NCBI RefSeq assembly: GCF_016097555.1
Contig: NC_054703.1
Span: 3,064,081-3,128,080 of the forward strand
DNA: 64,000 bases
From: Gigantopelta aegis
Taxonomy: Eukaryota; Mollusca; Gastropoda; Neomphalida; Peltospiridae
Direction of reading: 5' to 3'
In this document: positions 46,901 through 57,059 of the stretch, in pieces
Layout: every line of letters begins with the position of its first letter
Numbering within the stretch: position 1 is the stretch's first letter
Translations under genes and position numbers: made by a program
The notes under the pieces: generated by a model
Told to the model about the DNA's origin: nothing
Databases searched by the model: none
Seen by the model: only the letters and a program-made list of their open reading frames with translations

Positions 46901-48553
46901 GTTGGGAGACCAAATCCAGTTTGGGCTACATACAAATAATAGGACAACAAGAAACACTGAATATATACAGACACCTATATTTTAAAGAAGAAACAATAGT
47001 TAGTATGTAATATTAGTCGTCAAAATATTTTATGAGTCGGAACATCTTACAATGGCAACAAACTCAGGACTGTCCCTTTAAGAGATGATCTAACTATAGG
47101 ATCATGCAAATGATAACAAAATTCTGATTATTATTTCAGCGTCAGGAGTTCTGAAAGGTTTTGATCCTCTGCTCAATCTTGTACTTGACGGGACGACAGA
47201 ATTCCTCCGAGGTAACCGATTATTTCTCATGAGATTTCTGTTAGCACCATTAAAATGAAAAAAACACATTGATGCCAAAAATACCAATCTATAGGCAGGT
47301 GCATGTGTAGGGCTTCTACAATTTTTATAAAATCAGTGATTTAAATTTTTTACTGACCACGATTAAAAATTCACTAGCCCTACTTTACTTTAAGCTAATA
47401 CAATTTTACTAAATAATATTAATAATCATCTAAATGATGTCATCTAAAGAGAGAGAGAGAGCTTAGAAAGACAGAGAGAGCTTAAAAAGGCTAACATTGG
47501 GGGGGGGGGGGGGGGGGTTGGGGTGAGGGCAGGATATTCATATTTTCAAAATAGACTTAACTGCAACATTTGACAAATGTTTTTCACTAGCCATCTGGCA
47601 TGGTAATAGTAGTTATTTACTAGCCCAACACTGAATATCACTAGCCATGGAAAGCCCTGATATGCAGGAAATACTGCAGGGGTGGTTTAGACTGAGGTGA
47701 GCAAAGTTTTGGGGGGGGATTTGGTCATGCCCCTCAAAACAATAAATGGGAAAAAAGAGAAAATTCGCTTGGATCAGGGGTGTGAAGGGATTTCGAATCC
47801 CAACCTCCCCCCCTCCCCGTTGGAATCTCACATTCTTTCTGTCTGTCCATGTTCTTTGGTGAAATGCTCACGACCCTGTAAAGTTTTCTTGATTATTATT
47901 TTTGTCTGCGAAAAGTTTAAATTTCTTGGCGTTTTTTGTCTCGACTTGATGCAATAAAAAAAGCAAGATTTAGGTATTATTTCTATAGTTTTACACTGGA
48001 TAACTTGTTGAAACTGATGGAAGACAAAACAAATGAAGAAGGTGACCCATTCGTACTTACAGATGACCAAGTAATACACTCCCACACGTTTCAGACACAG
48101 ATGACCCTTTCAAACTGATGTAATATTGACAAAACAATTAAACACTTCTTTTGACTATTTTCAGACCCAGATGACCCGTTCAAACTGACAAAAGACACGT
48201 GTCACCTCGGCCTGGTGGTATTAAAGCCTTCTTTTGACTATTTTCAGACCCAGATGACCTGTTCAAACTGACGGAAGTTACACGTCAACTCGGCCTGGTG
48301 GTATTAAACCCTTCTTTTGACTATTTTCAGACCCAGATGACGTGTTCAAACTGACGGAAGTTATGCGTCAACTCGGCCTGGTGGTATTAAACCCTTTTTT
48401 TGACTATTTTCAGACCCAGATGACCCGTTCAAACTGACAGAAGACACGCGTCACCTTGGTCTGGTGGTGTGTCGTGGTACGGCTGTCGTTCTCATCTGTC
48501 CACAGGACGGGATGGAGGCCATCGCTAACCCCTTCGTGCAGCAGGATAGCTGA
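40954..48553 (+). CDS. LSM7: LSM7, U6 snRNA-associated Sm-like protein
   Basis: Four exons: 40954-40962, 41281-41377, 47140-47211, 48414-48553 (318 nt, 105 aa; human LSM7 has 103). LSM7 is one subunit of the seven-membered LSM rings. LSM2-8 binds the 3' oligo(U) of U6 snRNA in the nucleus; LSM1-7 promotes decapping of deadenylated mRNA in the cytoplasm. The sequence shows the hallmark basic start DKEKKKKESILDLSKYLEK, the Sm1 motif (IRVKFSGGREASGVLKGFDP then LLNLVLDG) and the Sm2 motif (LGLVVCRGTAVVLICPQDG), ending NPFVQQDS. Phases agree at every junction. The intron after the first few codons matches the usual LSM7 layout as I recall it. Intron 2 is 5.8 kb and almost all repeats. Exons 2 and 4 both have tandem copies of their intron-facing ends. 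Confidence 0.95.
41281..41377 (+). CDS. LSM7: LSM7 exon 2
   Basis: Acceptor AATACTTTCAG, donor GAAG|GTATGT. It encodes TVDKEKKKKESILDLSKYLE then KPIRVKFSGGRE. Its last 37 nt plus donor founded the downstream array. Confidence 0.97.
41341..43453 (+). repeat. 97-bp array: LSM7 exon 2 end + donor + MITE end, ~22 copies
   Basis: Each unit contains 37 nt of LSM7 exon 2 (GATTCGGGTGAAATTCAGTG, GTGGACGAGAAG), the donor GTATGT and TAGTGTGTGTTAC. It then has TAGGGTCTCCACCATTACTC, GAGTACTCGGGCAGAGTCTA and GC, the 5' end of the hAT-like MITE found whole at 43454. Variants (GTGG/ATGG, ATGTAG/ATATAG, deletions near 42340 and 42660) mark subtypes. Reading past the first donor gives REGM then TAG. Confidence 0.95.
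43454..43802. mobile_element. hAT-like MITE, source of the LSM7 array tail
   Basis: Starts TAGGGTCTCCAACAGGTACT and ends TTGGACTCGTGGAGGCCCT. The flanks share GTGTGTGTTAC on both sides, consistent with a target duplication of at least 8 bp in a GT-rich site. Homologous to 6638-6980. Confidence 0.8.
43835..43960. repeat. Long near-perfect palindrome
   Basis: GTTTTCGCTAGATATCATTT, TTACGAAATGAGTGAACTTC and CCAAACGTATCTGAC are mirrored by GTCAGATACGTTTGG, GAAGTTCACTCGTTTCGTAA and AAATGATATCTAGCGAAAAC. The arms are ~56 bp around a 14-bp loop. Confidence 0.9.
44492..45064. mobile_element. piggyBac-like MITE (TTAA), 573 bp
   Basis: TTAAGGTCGACGACAGTCAC and CCCTTGTTTTGGCTT at the left; AAGCCAAAACAAGGG and GTGACTGTCGTCGACCTTAA at the right. 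The inverted repeats are ~45 bp and both ends have TTAA. About 60 bp of sequence on its left (44345-44405: CACAAATCACAACTGACAAT) recurs directly at 45066-45122. Confidence 0.8.
45483..45775 (+). mobile_element. SINE in LSM7 intron 2
   Basis: GGAGGTAGCCCAATGGTAAA head (B box lost), GGGATGGTGCATATAAAAGA body, AATCAATGTACTCTAGTTGT tail. Confidence 0.85.
45815..46665 (+). repeat. 76-bp tandem array, ~11 copies
   Basis: Units read CTTTTATTGGAAATGAAAAC, ATGTGATGCTATCTGTTGAT, GTTTGACTACAACTTGGCAA, AACAATTTTTGTCTG. Variants (GTGATG/GCTATC, TGGC/TGAC) cluster by position. Inside LSM7 intron 2. Confidence 0.95.
46686..47081. mobile_element. piggyBac-like MITE (TTAA), 396 bp
   Basis: TTAAAGGGATAATCCTGAGT and TTGTTGCCATTGT at the left are mirrored by ACAATGGCAACAAACTCAGG and ACTGTCCCTTTAA at the right. 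It lies about 60 bp upstream of LSM7 exon 3. Confidence 0.8.
47140..47211 (+). CDS. LSM7: LSM7 exon 3
   Basis: Acceptor TTATTTCAG, donor CGAG|GTAACC. It encodes ASGVLKGFDPLLNLVLDGTT then EFLR, the second half of Sm1. Confidence 0.97.
47307..47660. mobile_element. MITE (AGGGCTTCTA family), copy 1
   Basis: Starts TAGGGCTTCTACAATTTTTA and ends AGCCATGGAAAGCCCTG. Homologous to 51405-51769, including the poly-G patch and CATCTGGCATGGTAATAGTA. Confidence 0.7.
48091..48413 (+). repeat. Array copying the LSM7 exon 4 acceptor
   Basis: TTTTGACTATTTTCAG|ACCCAGATGACC and CAACTCGGCCTGGTGGTATT recur with exon-like starts at 48165, 48248 and 48331 before the true exon at 48414. A worn copy is near 48097. 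Units are ~83 bp. Early acceptors lead through LGLVVLKPSFDYFQTQMTCS to a stop, so only the last preserves Sm2. Confidence 0.9.
48414..48553 (+). CDS. LSM7: LSM7 exon 4
   Basis: Acceptor CTATTTTCAG. It encodes DPDDPFKLTEDTRHLGLVVC and RGTAVVLICPQDGMEAIANP then FVQQDS, stop TGA 48551-48553. Three to four partial copies of its start precede it. Confidence 0.97.
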
Positions 48554-51404
48554 GGACTGTGTCGCTTAATTACAATCATACTTAGGGCTGTTCCAAAATT
48601 TATCACATAGGGAGGGTTAGGGGATGGTGTGAGAGAGGTAATATTTTGGTATACCCACCGTATATAAATTTAAATTTAAATTAAATCCACCTGATATGCA
48701 GTCGGTCTAGGATCGATCCCCGTCGGTAGACCCATTGGGTTACATGTATTTCTCGATCCAGCCAGTGCAAATCAGTGGTATATCAAAGGCTGTGGTATGT
48801 GCTATCCTGTCTGACAGATGGTGCATATAAAAAAGCCCTTGCTATTAATGGAAAAATGCTATAATGTCAAAATTACCAAATGTTTGACATCCAGTAGCCG
48901 ATGATTAATAAATTAATGTGCTCTAGTGGTGTCGTTAAACCAAAAAACCCTAACTTTTATCTTTGATACCCACGTTCCACAAAATAGAATTTTATTTTAA
49001 ACAAGTCTGCCTTGGGGAAAAATATAGCAGCTGCAGATCTATACATCAGACATGAAACAATACTGGTGATGCCTTCCACCTCCCCCTGCCCCTGTGAGAA
49101 ATTCTGGAACACCTCCTTACACAGTGACATTAAACACTGGAGAGTGCTGTCTTACAGTGTTGTGGACAATTTGACTGGAACATGGACAGTCTTAATGAAC
49201 TGCTGTTAAAAGAAAACGGGGTTCAAGCTGCTGTACCAAAGATCAGACGTGTGCAGGTGGAGAGTTCTGGGGGTTGAGTTTTGGGGGTCAAAACCCGTCC
49301 CTGCTCAAACAAATATTCATTTTTCTCATTAATTTTTCCAGGGGAGCATTCCCCTGTAAACTTTGGTTGCCACAGTCTACACCTCTGATGCTGAAATGCC
49401 TGCCTCAAGATACAATCTAATTAAAATTGGCGCCACTGGTTAATTACTATTACCTGTGGATCTAACAGCACCCATTTGGTGCTCATGTCCAGTTGACCTT
49501 TCATTCGACCAATCAAAACCTTACTTGCAAAATCATGCCAGTGATTTTAAAAGAATTTTAAAACATTCGGAATTATGTTGAGGGTATACAAAGTGATTCA
49601 GGTGAATTACAAAATATGCCGGAAACTAATTTCAATATAAAATTTTAATGTTGAATTTTTGTTTCAAGACTAAAAAAAACCATGATGATATAGCCATAAA
49701 ATCTATTTATACTAGTATACAATCCAGAGTTTATTACTGCACTCCCACGCCCCCCGTTTTTCAATGTTGAAATAGACCCAACAAGTTCGCCTATTGCATA
49801 AATAGTCTTGTCCAATATTTTTAGAATTTGCATGCTCCCGAATAACGCTATAAGAGGAGAAGTGTGATTGGTCGATATTTAAATTATTATTTATAGATGA
49901 AATGTCACCTGGACATGGGACTCCATGCAATGCTGTTAGATCTACTGGTAGACCAGTAGAGCTAATTTTACTCGGATTGCACAAGATATGACTTGATAAA
50001 ATGTACTGAGCGACAAATAAAAAAGAGCATGTAAATCCTCTGATATGTATATGTAATCCCCATGGTGTAAATTATCATATATCATATTAATTACAACAGA
50101 TACTCTTGCTTCCTTGAAATATCTGTTAGCTTAGTAAGTATTTTATGATATTTTTTCTTATCCCAGTAAGTTTCTGCCAGAGGGTAAAATGGGTATGGTG
50201 CCATACCCAATTTTTTAACTTAACCTTTTGACAAAAAATTAATTACTCTTATCATTAATGTATGATTTTCATAACCCTAAACTTAAAGCATTTTCTTTTT
50301 GAGGGAGGCCCCCATACCAAAAAGAAATTTCTGGCAGAAAACACTGCAGTTTAAGATATATCAAGATTAACATCAAGAGTTTTTTATTTTGTGAGGACAA
50401 ACCAAAATTTGGATACATACATGTATTTTCAAACTTCACCTTTGTTTTTTTAGAAAGCTAGTTTGAGAATGACTAGTTAAATAAGTTTTTATTTTGTGAG
50501 GACAAACCAGATTTGGATATATAATTTTAAAGTTCACCAATTTTCCAGAAAGCTAGTTTGAGAAGGTGCAAGTTTAATATGTTTTAATTTTGTGAGTTTT
50601 TATTGTTCAAGGACAAACCAGATGTGGATACTTATTTTCATCAAAGTACAATTTTTCTAGGTAGCTAGTTTGAGAAGTAGCATGTTTAATGAGGACTTGG
50701 ATACATATTTTCAGTCAATAAGATACTAACAACATTTTTAGTCCACCCTAAAGCTTAAATATGTTTGCACAATCACATTGGTTTGGTTGAAAGCTGCCAG
50801 GTTTAACTTGTAAAGTTCTTCACAATATGTAGAGAATGATGGGTTAATTACAGGGGACAATATTCCAAAATCTTAGGTTTCCAGAAGTCCGTTCTCATGG
50901 TAACTGATTGTTTTTATGTGAATTACATCTATGAAACCGGTGAGTCATGTCTAAAAATCAATTGACAATTATACTAATCTAACTGGAGAATTCATGAGTA
51001 TCTTTAATAACTCTCCATTATCTAAGTTAGGGGAGTAATTAATTAATCCCCTCAATCTTTTTCACAGTGAGGTCTGTTGTTTCATTTTTAAATATATTGT
51101 TGAAAATAACAAGACTAAATTTCCTAAAATCTTTTTTCATGTTGTCATGTTGGCTAGGTAGCCATATTGGTTTTGTCACCCTGTGGTGACTTGAGAATAT
51201 TGTATCATTGAAGCTGTGAAATGTTTTGTACAAGAGTCACAGAGTTAATAAACCTTTGTTTCCATCATCATCGTCATCAGCTTGCATTGACTTCGTTGTC
51301 ATTTTCTTTGTTCTTCAAATAACTTATTAATTTTTGGAAAACATATATATATTTTTTTTTAATTCGTCTCTGGTCAGACCAAAGTTCCACAATTGATTCA
51401 GGTT
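48554..51404 (+). other. Probable LSM7 3'UTR/spacer; no further gene seen
   Basis: AATAAA occurs within the SINE near 48905, at 50016-50021 (CAAATAAAAAAGAGC) and at 51247-51252 (GTTAATAAACCTTTGTTTCC). The last has the best downstream GT/T-rich context, but none is proven. 50340-50700 holds about four diverged copies of a unit with TTTTGTGAGGACAAACCA and AAAGCTAGTTTGAGAA. Confidence 0.4.
48690..48955 (+). mobile_element. SINE downstream of the LSM7 stop
   Basis: GGTCTAGGATCGATCCCCGT, ATATCAAAGGCTGTGGTATG, TGACATCCAGTAGCCGATGA, GTGCTCTAGTGGTGTCGTTA. Confidence 0.85.
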
Positions 51405-51769
51405 CAGGGCTTCTAGAATTTTTTTTTAAATCCACTAGCCATGGAATCAGTAATTTTAAACATTTAATAGCCATGATTAAAAATTCACTAGCCCTAACTT
51501 TAAGTTAATACAATTTTACTAAATAATATTAGTAATCAGTTATGTCACCTAAAGAGGGTGATAAAGCTTAAAAACACTGACATTAGGGGTTGGGGGGGGG
51601 GGGGGGGGTCAGTATATTCATATTTACAAAATAAACTTGCATGCAACTGCAACATTTGACAATTTTTGTTTTCACTAGCCGTCTGGCATGGCAATAATAG
51701 TTATTTATTAGCCCAACATTGAATATCACTAGCCACGGGAGTGGGGCTACCATAATCTAGAAGCCCTGA
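51405..51769. mobile_element. MITE (AGGGCTTCTA family), copy 2
   Basis: CAGGGCTTCTAGAATTTTTT at the left and ATAATCTAGAAGCCCTG at the right; perfect inverted core AGGGCTTCTAGA. Its 3' end founded the array that follows. Confidence 0.8.
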
Positions 51770-52376
51770 TGGGCATGGCAATAATATTTATTAGCCAAAC
51801 ATTGAATATCACTAGCCATGGGAGTGGGGCTACCATAATCTAGAAGCCCTGATGGGCATGGCAATAATATTTATTAGCCAAACATTGAATATCACTAGCC
51901 ATGGGAGTGGGGCTACCATAATCTAGAAGCCCTGACGGGCATGACAATAGTAGTTATTTACTAGCCCAACACTGAATATCACTAGCCATGGGAGTGGGGC
52001 TACCATAATCTAGAAGCTCTGTCTGGCATGGTAATGGTAGTTATTTATTAGCCCAACATTGAATATCACTAGCCATGGGAGTGGGGCTACCATAATCTTG
52101 AAGCCCTGTCTGGCATGGCAATAGTAGTTATTTATTAGCCCAACATTGAATATCACTAGCCATGGGAGTGGGGCTACCATAATCTTGAAGCCCTGTCTGG
52201 CATGGCAATAGTAGTTATTTATTAGCCCAACATTGAATATCACTAGCCATGGGAGTGGGGCTACCATAATCTAGAAGCCCTGATGGGCATGCTGGCATGG
52301 CAATAGTAGTTATTTATTAGCCCAACATTGAATATCACTAGCCACGGGAGTGGGGCTACCATAATCTAGAAGACCT
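51660..52376 (+). repeat. ~86-bp array of a MITE's 3' end, ~9 copies
   Basis: Units read CTGGCATGGCAATAGTAGTT, ATTTATTAGCCCAACATTGA, ATATCACTAGCCATGGGAGT, GGGGCTACCATAATCTAGAA, GCCCTG. This is the right-hand part of the MITE at 51405, repeated. Confidence 0.95.
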
Positions 52377-52792
52377 GCAGCTTTTTGTTTTAAATCATGG
52401 ATTGCACAGAAAATGACATTTTTTTAAATGTGGGTGTATTTATTTTTACGTTGTCCTCATGTGCCTTGGTCCATCCTCAATGGCCATGGTTCCCCCTCCC
52501 TTAAATATTTTCCATATAGCCATGGCAATTTTTATTACTTCAGCTTTGGCCACAAATGTTTTTACATCATATCGTTGGAGGGGGGGTTAGGGGGAGAATG
52601 ATGCTTATGTGCACGCTGACCAGAGACCATTTATTTTGTTTGGCCTTGGGAGTCATTAAAAGGTGGTGGTATCAATTGTCGTATACATATTTTTGTCATT
52701 GGTAAACACTTTACATTTTTTCCAGCTTACTGTAAGTGTAAACCACTGGGTTTTTGTTGTCTTGACATGGTCCAAAACGGGCAGGATTTACT

Positions 52793-52942
52793 TTGGTCGG
52801 TAGATTACTCGTCTCGAAGGCTTGGGTTGTAGGATCGAAGCCCCGCAATGGACCTATTCTCCAGTTAGGCTTTTTTTACGTGCACTTTCCCACATACCAC
52901 AGCTTTTGACTTGTGGTGCACTGGTTGGAATGAGAGAAAAAA
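52793..52942 (+). mobile_element. SINE (alternative head), 3'-truncated
   Basis: GGTCGGTAGATTACTCGTCT, GGGTTGTAGGATCGAAGCC, CATACCACAGCTTTTGACTT. Confidence 0.65.
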
Positions 52943-52983
52943 AAGTTGACCGAGCTAAATCCCGCCTCTTAACAGAACAATCT

Positions 52984-53160
52984 CTACAGCCAGTGCACCA
53001 CGATTGGTAAATCAAAAGCTGTGGTATGTGCTGTCCTGTCTATGGGATGGTGCATATAACAGATCCCTTGCTGCTAATCGAAAAAAAGTAGCCGATGAAA
53101 TGGTGACAGCGGGTTTCCTCTCTCGATATCTGTGTGGTCCTTGACCATATGTCCGACGCC
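52984..53160 (+). mobile_element. SINE body fragment
   Basis: CAGCCAGTGCACCACGATTG to CATATGTCCGACGCC; tail missing. Confidence 0.8.
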
Positions 53161-53185
53161 GTAATATGCTTTTTGATAATCAGGA

Positions 53186-53444
53186 TTGTTCCCTGTCGGT
53201 GGGCCCATTGAGCTATTTCTCATTCCAGGCAGTGCACCATGACTGGTACATCAAAGACTGTGGTATGTGCTATCCTGTCTATGGGATGGTGCATATAAAA
53301 GATCCCTTGTTGCTAATCGGAAAGAGTAGCCCATGAAGTAGTGACAGCGGGTTTCCTCCCTCAGTATCTGTGTGGTCCATAACCATATGTCAAATGCCAT
53401 ATAACCGTAAATAAAATGTGTTGAGTGCATCGTTAAATAAAACA
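53186..53444 (+). mobile_element. tRNA-derived SINE, head-truncated
   Basis: CCCTGTCGGTGGGCCCATTG, GGGATGGTGCATATAAAAGA, TGAGTGCATCGTTAAATAAA. Confidence 0.85.
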
Positions 53445-53624
53445 GAATAAACAATGAAAGCAGTTACTTCTCACAGTGGTTTTATTGCTAGTATTCCTTT
53501 CACGTTCTTGGTAGACCTACATGTATCTATTTTACATATCTGACCTCTCTCACTCTATAACTGAATTTTAGGCATACAACACACTACAACTATAAATAGC
53601 TAAAATGGCCCATACCGGATCAAC

Positions 53625-53960
53625 TGTATTGCACAATATTTTGGTATTGATTGTGTATAGGTGATATTAACAGTTTTTTGCAAAATATAGAAATTCTAAA
53701 TAAAATCTGGTTGATATTTTGGTACTGACTGTGTGTAGGTGATATTAACAGTTTTTACAAAATATACAAGTTCTAAATAAATCTGGTTGATATTTTGGTA
53801 TTGTGTGTAGGTTATATTAACAGCTTTTGCAAAATATAGAAATTCTAAATAAAATCTGGTTGATATTTTGGTATTGTCCGTGTGTAGGTTATATTAACAG
53901 TTTTTGCAAAATATAAAAGTTCTAAATAAAAGCTCACTGGTTGATATTTACTGACGATTG
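53625..53960 (+). repeat. ~78-bp tandem repeat, 4 copies
   Basis: Units include GTGTAGGTGATATTAACAG, TTTTTGCAAAATATAGAAA and TTCTAAATAAAATCTGGTTG. Confidence 0.85.
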
Positions 53961-54127
53961 TGCGGTAAAATTACTGTTGCTGTCCTTAGTACAAGAGTAC
54001 GGTAAATCCCCCCCCCCCACCCCCATTGGTGGGCAAGATTTTTTAGGGTTCTTATGCACTATGGAAATCCTGTAAAATTCTGGAATTTAAAAAATCTGAA
54101 GAAGAAAAAAAAGTCTGGAAATTTTTC

Positions 54128-54290
54128 CTATAAAAGATTCCTTGCTGCTAATCAAAGAGTAGCCCATGAAGTGGCGACTGGGTTTCCTCACTCAATATCT
54201 GTGTTAATTGTCCTTATAACTATATGTCCGATGCCATATAATGGTAAACAAAATGTGTTGAGTGCATCTTTAAATAAACCATTTCCTTCC
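54128..54290 (+). mobile_element. SINE 3' part
   Basis: TATAAAAGATTCCTTGCTGC, GCCCATGAAGTGGCGACTGG, TTGAGTGCATCTTTAAATAA, CCTTCC. Confidence 0.8.
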
Positions 54291-54487
54291 GTCTTTATTT
54301 TAAGTAGTTCAATTTAAACAAATGCATTAAACTAAGATCAATGATGACTTCACAAATTGTCGAGTGAGACACTTGCAAAAAGCAGTTAAATATTAGACCC
54401 TCTGAGGGCAAGATAGAAAATTCACCTGCCAAAAAAATCGCAGACCATTTTCCAAGAAATAGATTGATGTATGTACCATTATCTCAT

Positions 54488-54752
54488 TTGACTGGCCTCA
54501 GTGGTGTCTTGGTTAAGCCATTGGGCATAAGGCTGGTACATGTAGGTAATGGGTTCACAGCCCAGTACCGGCTCCCACCCAGAGCAAGTTTTAATGACTC
54601 AATGGGTAGGTGTAAAACCACTACACCCTCTTCTCTATCTCTAACCAATAACTACTAACCCACTGTCCTGGACAGACGGCCCAGATAGCTGGTGTGTGTG
54701 CCCAGGACAGCGTGCTTGAACTAAGCATGAAAATAATTTGAAATGAAAATAT
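54488..54752 (+). mobile_element. tRNA-derived SINE (GGCCTCGGTGGC family)
   Basis: ACTGGCCTCAGTGGTGTCTT, GGGTTCACAGCCCAGTACC, CCACTGTCCTGGACAGACGG, ATGAAAATAATTTGAAATG. Confidence 0.85.
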
Positions 54753-56160
54753 CTCATTTGTCATTTAGCTTGTACGATTCTGTTATTGTGGATCCCATAA
54801 TGCTCTAAAATATATCACAAGTCCTAATTTTTCACACTATCCCAAACCTTCTCCTTCCCCCATTCTCTCGTATTTCTTAGCAGGCCATATTTTTTCTTAT
54901 CAAAACTATTTGTTTTGGCCTACTATTTTTGAAAAGTACATGTAATGGGCCATATTTTCGTTGATAGAAATACACAATTTTTTTTACTAGTCCAGCAGAC
55001 AAATACACCTGGAAATCTACTTGTCCGCCAATATTTTCACTTGTCCAAATAAATGGTTTATTTTATTCAAGTATCTGGATGATGTTTGTGATTGCTAAAA
55101 ATGAAACTGCACTAAAAAAAAATTACTTGTCCACTGGGCAACCATGAGGCACATTTTGCTTGTCCGAATAGATTTTCACTTGTCGGGACAAACGGACAAG
55201 TGCTTATTTCGAACACTGATTTTACTTCCTACATGTTTCAAGTCCTGTTTAAATAGTTTGGAATTTTATGAATGTTGGGTCTTTAATAGTCTTTGAATAG
55301 TCTGGGATTTTTAGTATATGATTATGTACCCTGTTACTTATAGCGAATAATACATGAGTGGCCATTAGATACCATTTATCTCACAACGAGTTTCTTACAT
55401 ATCCTCAAAAACCAGGTTTTAAGCAAATTTTAACATCATTTTTGACTAAAAGTTATTTACAACTGTAGCACTTACAGCTGACTTACACAGACACATGAAT
55501 GTTAGGTTAATTATATGTCACGGTCTAATCGATTTCCATCATGTAGTTTTTCATTGGATGTATGACACTGGTGACCTGGTCAATAACCTAGGAGCAGGCA
55601 GTCGTATGTCTTGAAATTGTTAACACACGTACATGTGTAAACAACCATGTGTTACTAAAAATAACACATGGTGTTCTCACCAATGGGTGTGTAAGAAATG
55701 TGAGTATATTGAGTCAATATTACTGATCCTGTATGGGCCACTTTACAGGTATATATGTGCCATATAACACGTAACATATAGCAGATACATTCAATAAATT
55801 AACTGTTTTACATTTGTTCAGTAAGCTGGGTTCCTTTTTGTTTCACATCTACATATACTCGATGGCACATACTTATTTAACATAATAGAAGAGAAAAAAA
55901 AAAAAAAAAAAGCATTTTGCATCACATTTACTACAAGACCAGTTTTTCGTAAACAGACCTTTTTTTTTTTAATGATACTTCGTCCTATATCTGAACAATG
56001 GTTATAAATTTACACATACATATATACACAACAACTGCCTTCTCAGAAAGCAGAGATGATTGGAATGGTTTGTGATGGACATGTTTCAAGTATAGCAACC
56101 TAATGCAGAGAATAATGGAAATAAAATATAGATGTTATATTATATCGTAATCACAAAAAG
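54753..56160. other. Spacer; no gene seen
   Basis: AT-rich. Around 54960-55220 a repeated 'ACTTGTCC' phrase (TTGTCCGCCAATATTTTC; ACTTGTCCACTGGGC; ACTTGTCGGGACAAACGG) may mark a worn inverted-repeat element. No supported frame. Confidence 0.4.
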
Positions 56161-56185
56161 GATGTCAACAGAAGTCTAGCGCAAC

Positions 56186-57055
56186 TAGAAAACACATAGT
56201 ATTACTTAGTCTAGTGAAATGAAAACATAGTATTACTTAGTCTAGTGAAATGAAAACATAGTATTACTTAGTCTAGTGAAATGAAAACATAGTATTACTT
56301 AGTCTAGTGAAATGAAAACATAGTATTACTTAGTCTAGTGAAATGAAAACATAGTATTACTTAGTCTAGTGAAATGAAAACATAGTATTACTTAGTCTAG
56401 TGAAATGAAAACATAGTATTACTTAGTCTAGTGAAATGAAAACATAGTATTACTTAGTCTAGTGAAATGAAAAGTGAAATGAAAACATAGTATTACTTAG
56501 TCTAGTGAAGTGAAAACATAGTATTACTTAGTCTAGTGAAGTGAAAACATAGTATTACTTAGTCTAGTGAAAACATAGTGTTACTTAATCTAGTGAAATG
56601 AAAACATAGTATTACTTAGTCTAGTGAAGTGAAAACATAGTATTACTTAGTCTAGTGAAATGAAAACATAGTATTACTTAGTCTAGTGAAATGAAAACAT
56701 AGTATTACTTAGTCTAGTGAAATGAAAACATAGTATTACTTAGTCTAGTGAAATGAAAACATAGTATTACTTAGTCTATGAGAAAAGACATCATATTACT
56801 TAGTCTAGTTGAAGCGAAAACATAGTATTACTTAGTCTAGTGAAAACATAGTGTTACTTAATCTAGTGAAATGAAAACATAGTATTACTTAGTCTAGTGA
56901 AGTGAAAACATAGTATTACTTAGTCTAGTGAAGCGAAAACATAGTATTACTTAGTCTAGTGAAAAAACATAGTGTTACTTAGTCTAGTGAAATGAAAACA
57001 TAGTATTACTTAGTCTAGTGAAGTGAAAACATAGTATTACTTAGTCTAGTGAAGC
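56186..57055 (+). repeat. 31-bp minisatellite, ~27 copies
   Basis: GAAATGAAAACATAGTATTA plus CTTAGTCTAGT repeated; the first ~9 units are nearly identical, later ones vary (AGTGAAGTG, AGTGAAGCG, deletions). Confidence 0.95.
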
Positions 57056-57059
57056 GAAT

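Noticed and set aside
47936..48118. 60-aa frame before LSM7 exon 4
   Set aside because: Intronic; its end overlaps a worn copy of the exon 4 acceptor in a different frame.
49012..49209. 65-aa frame after LSM7
   Set aside because: No recognisable domain, no splice partners, and overlaps probable 3'UTR.
56186..57055. CRISPR-like regular array
   Set aside because: There are no unique spacers; it is a head-to-tail minisatellite in an animal genome.
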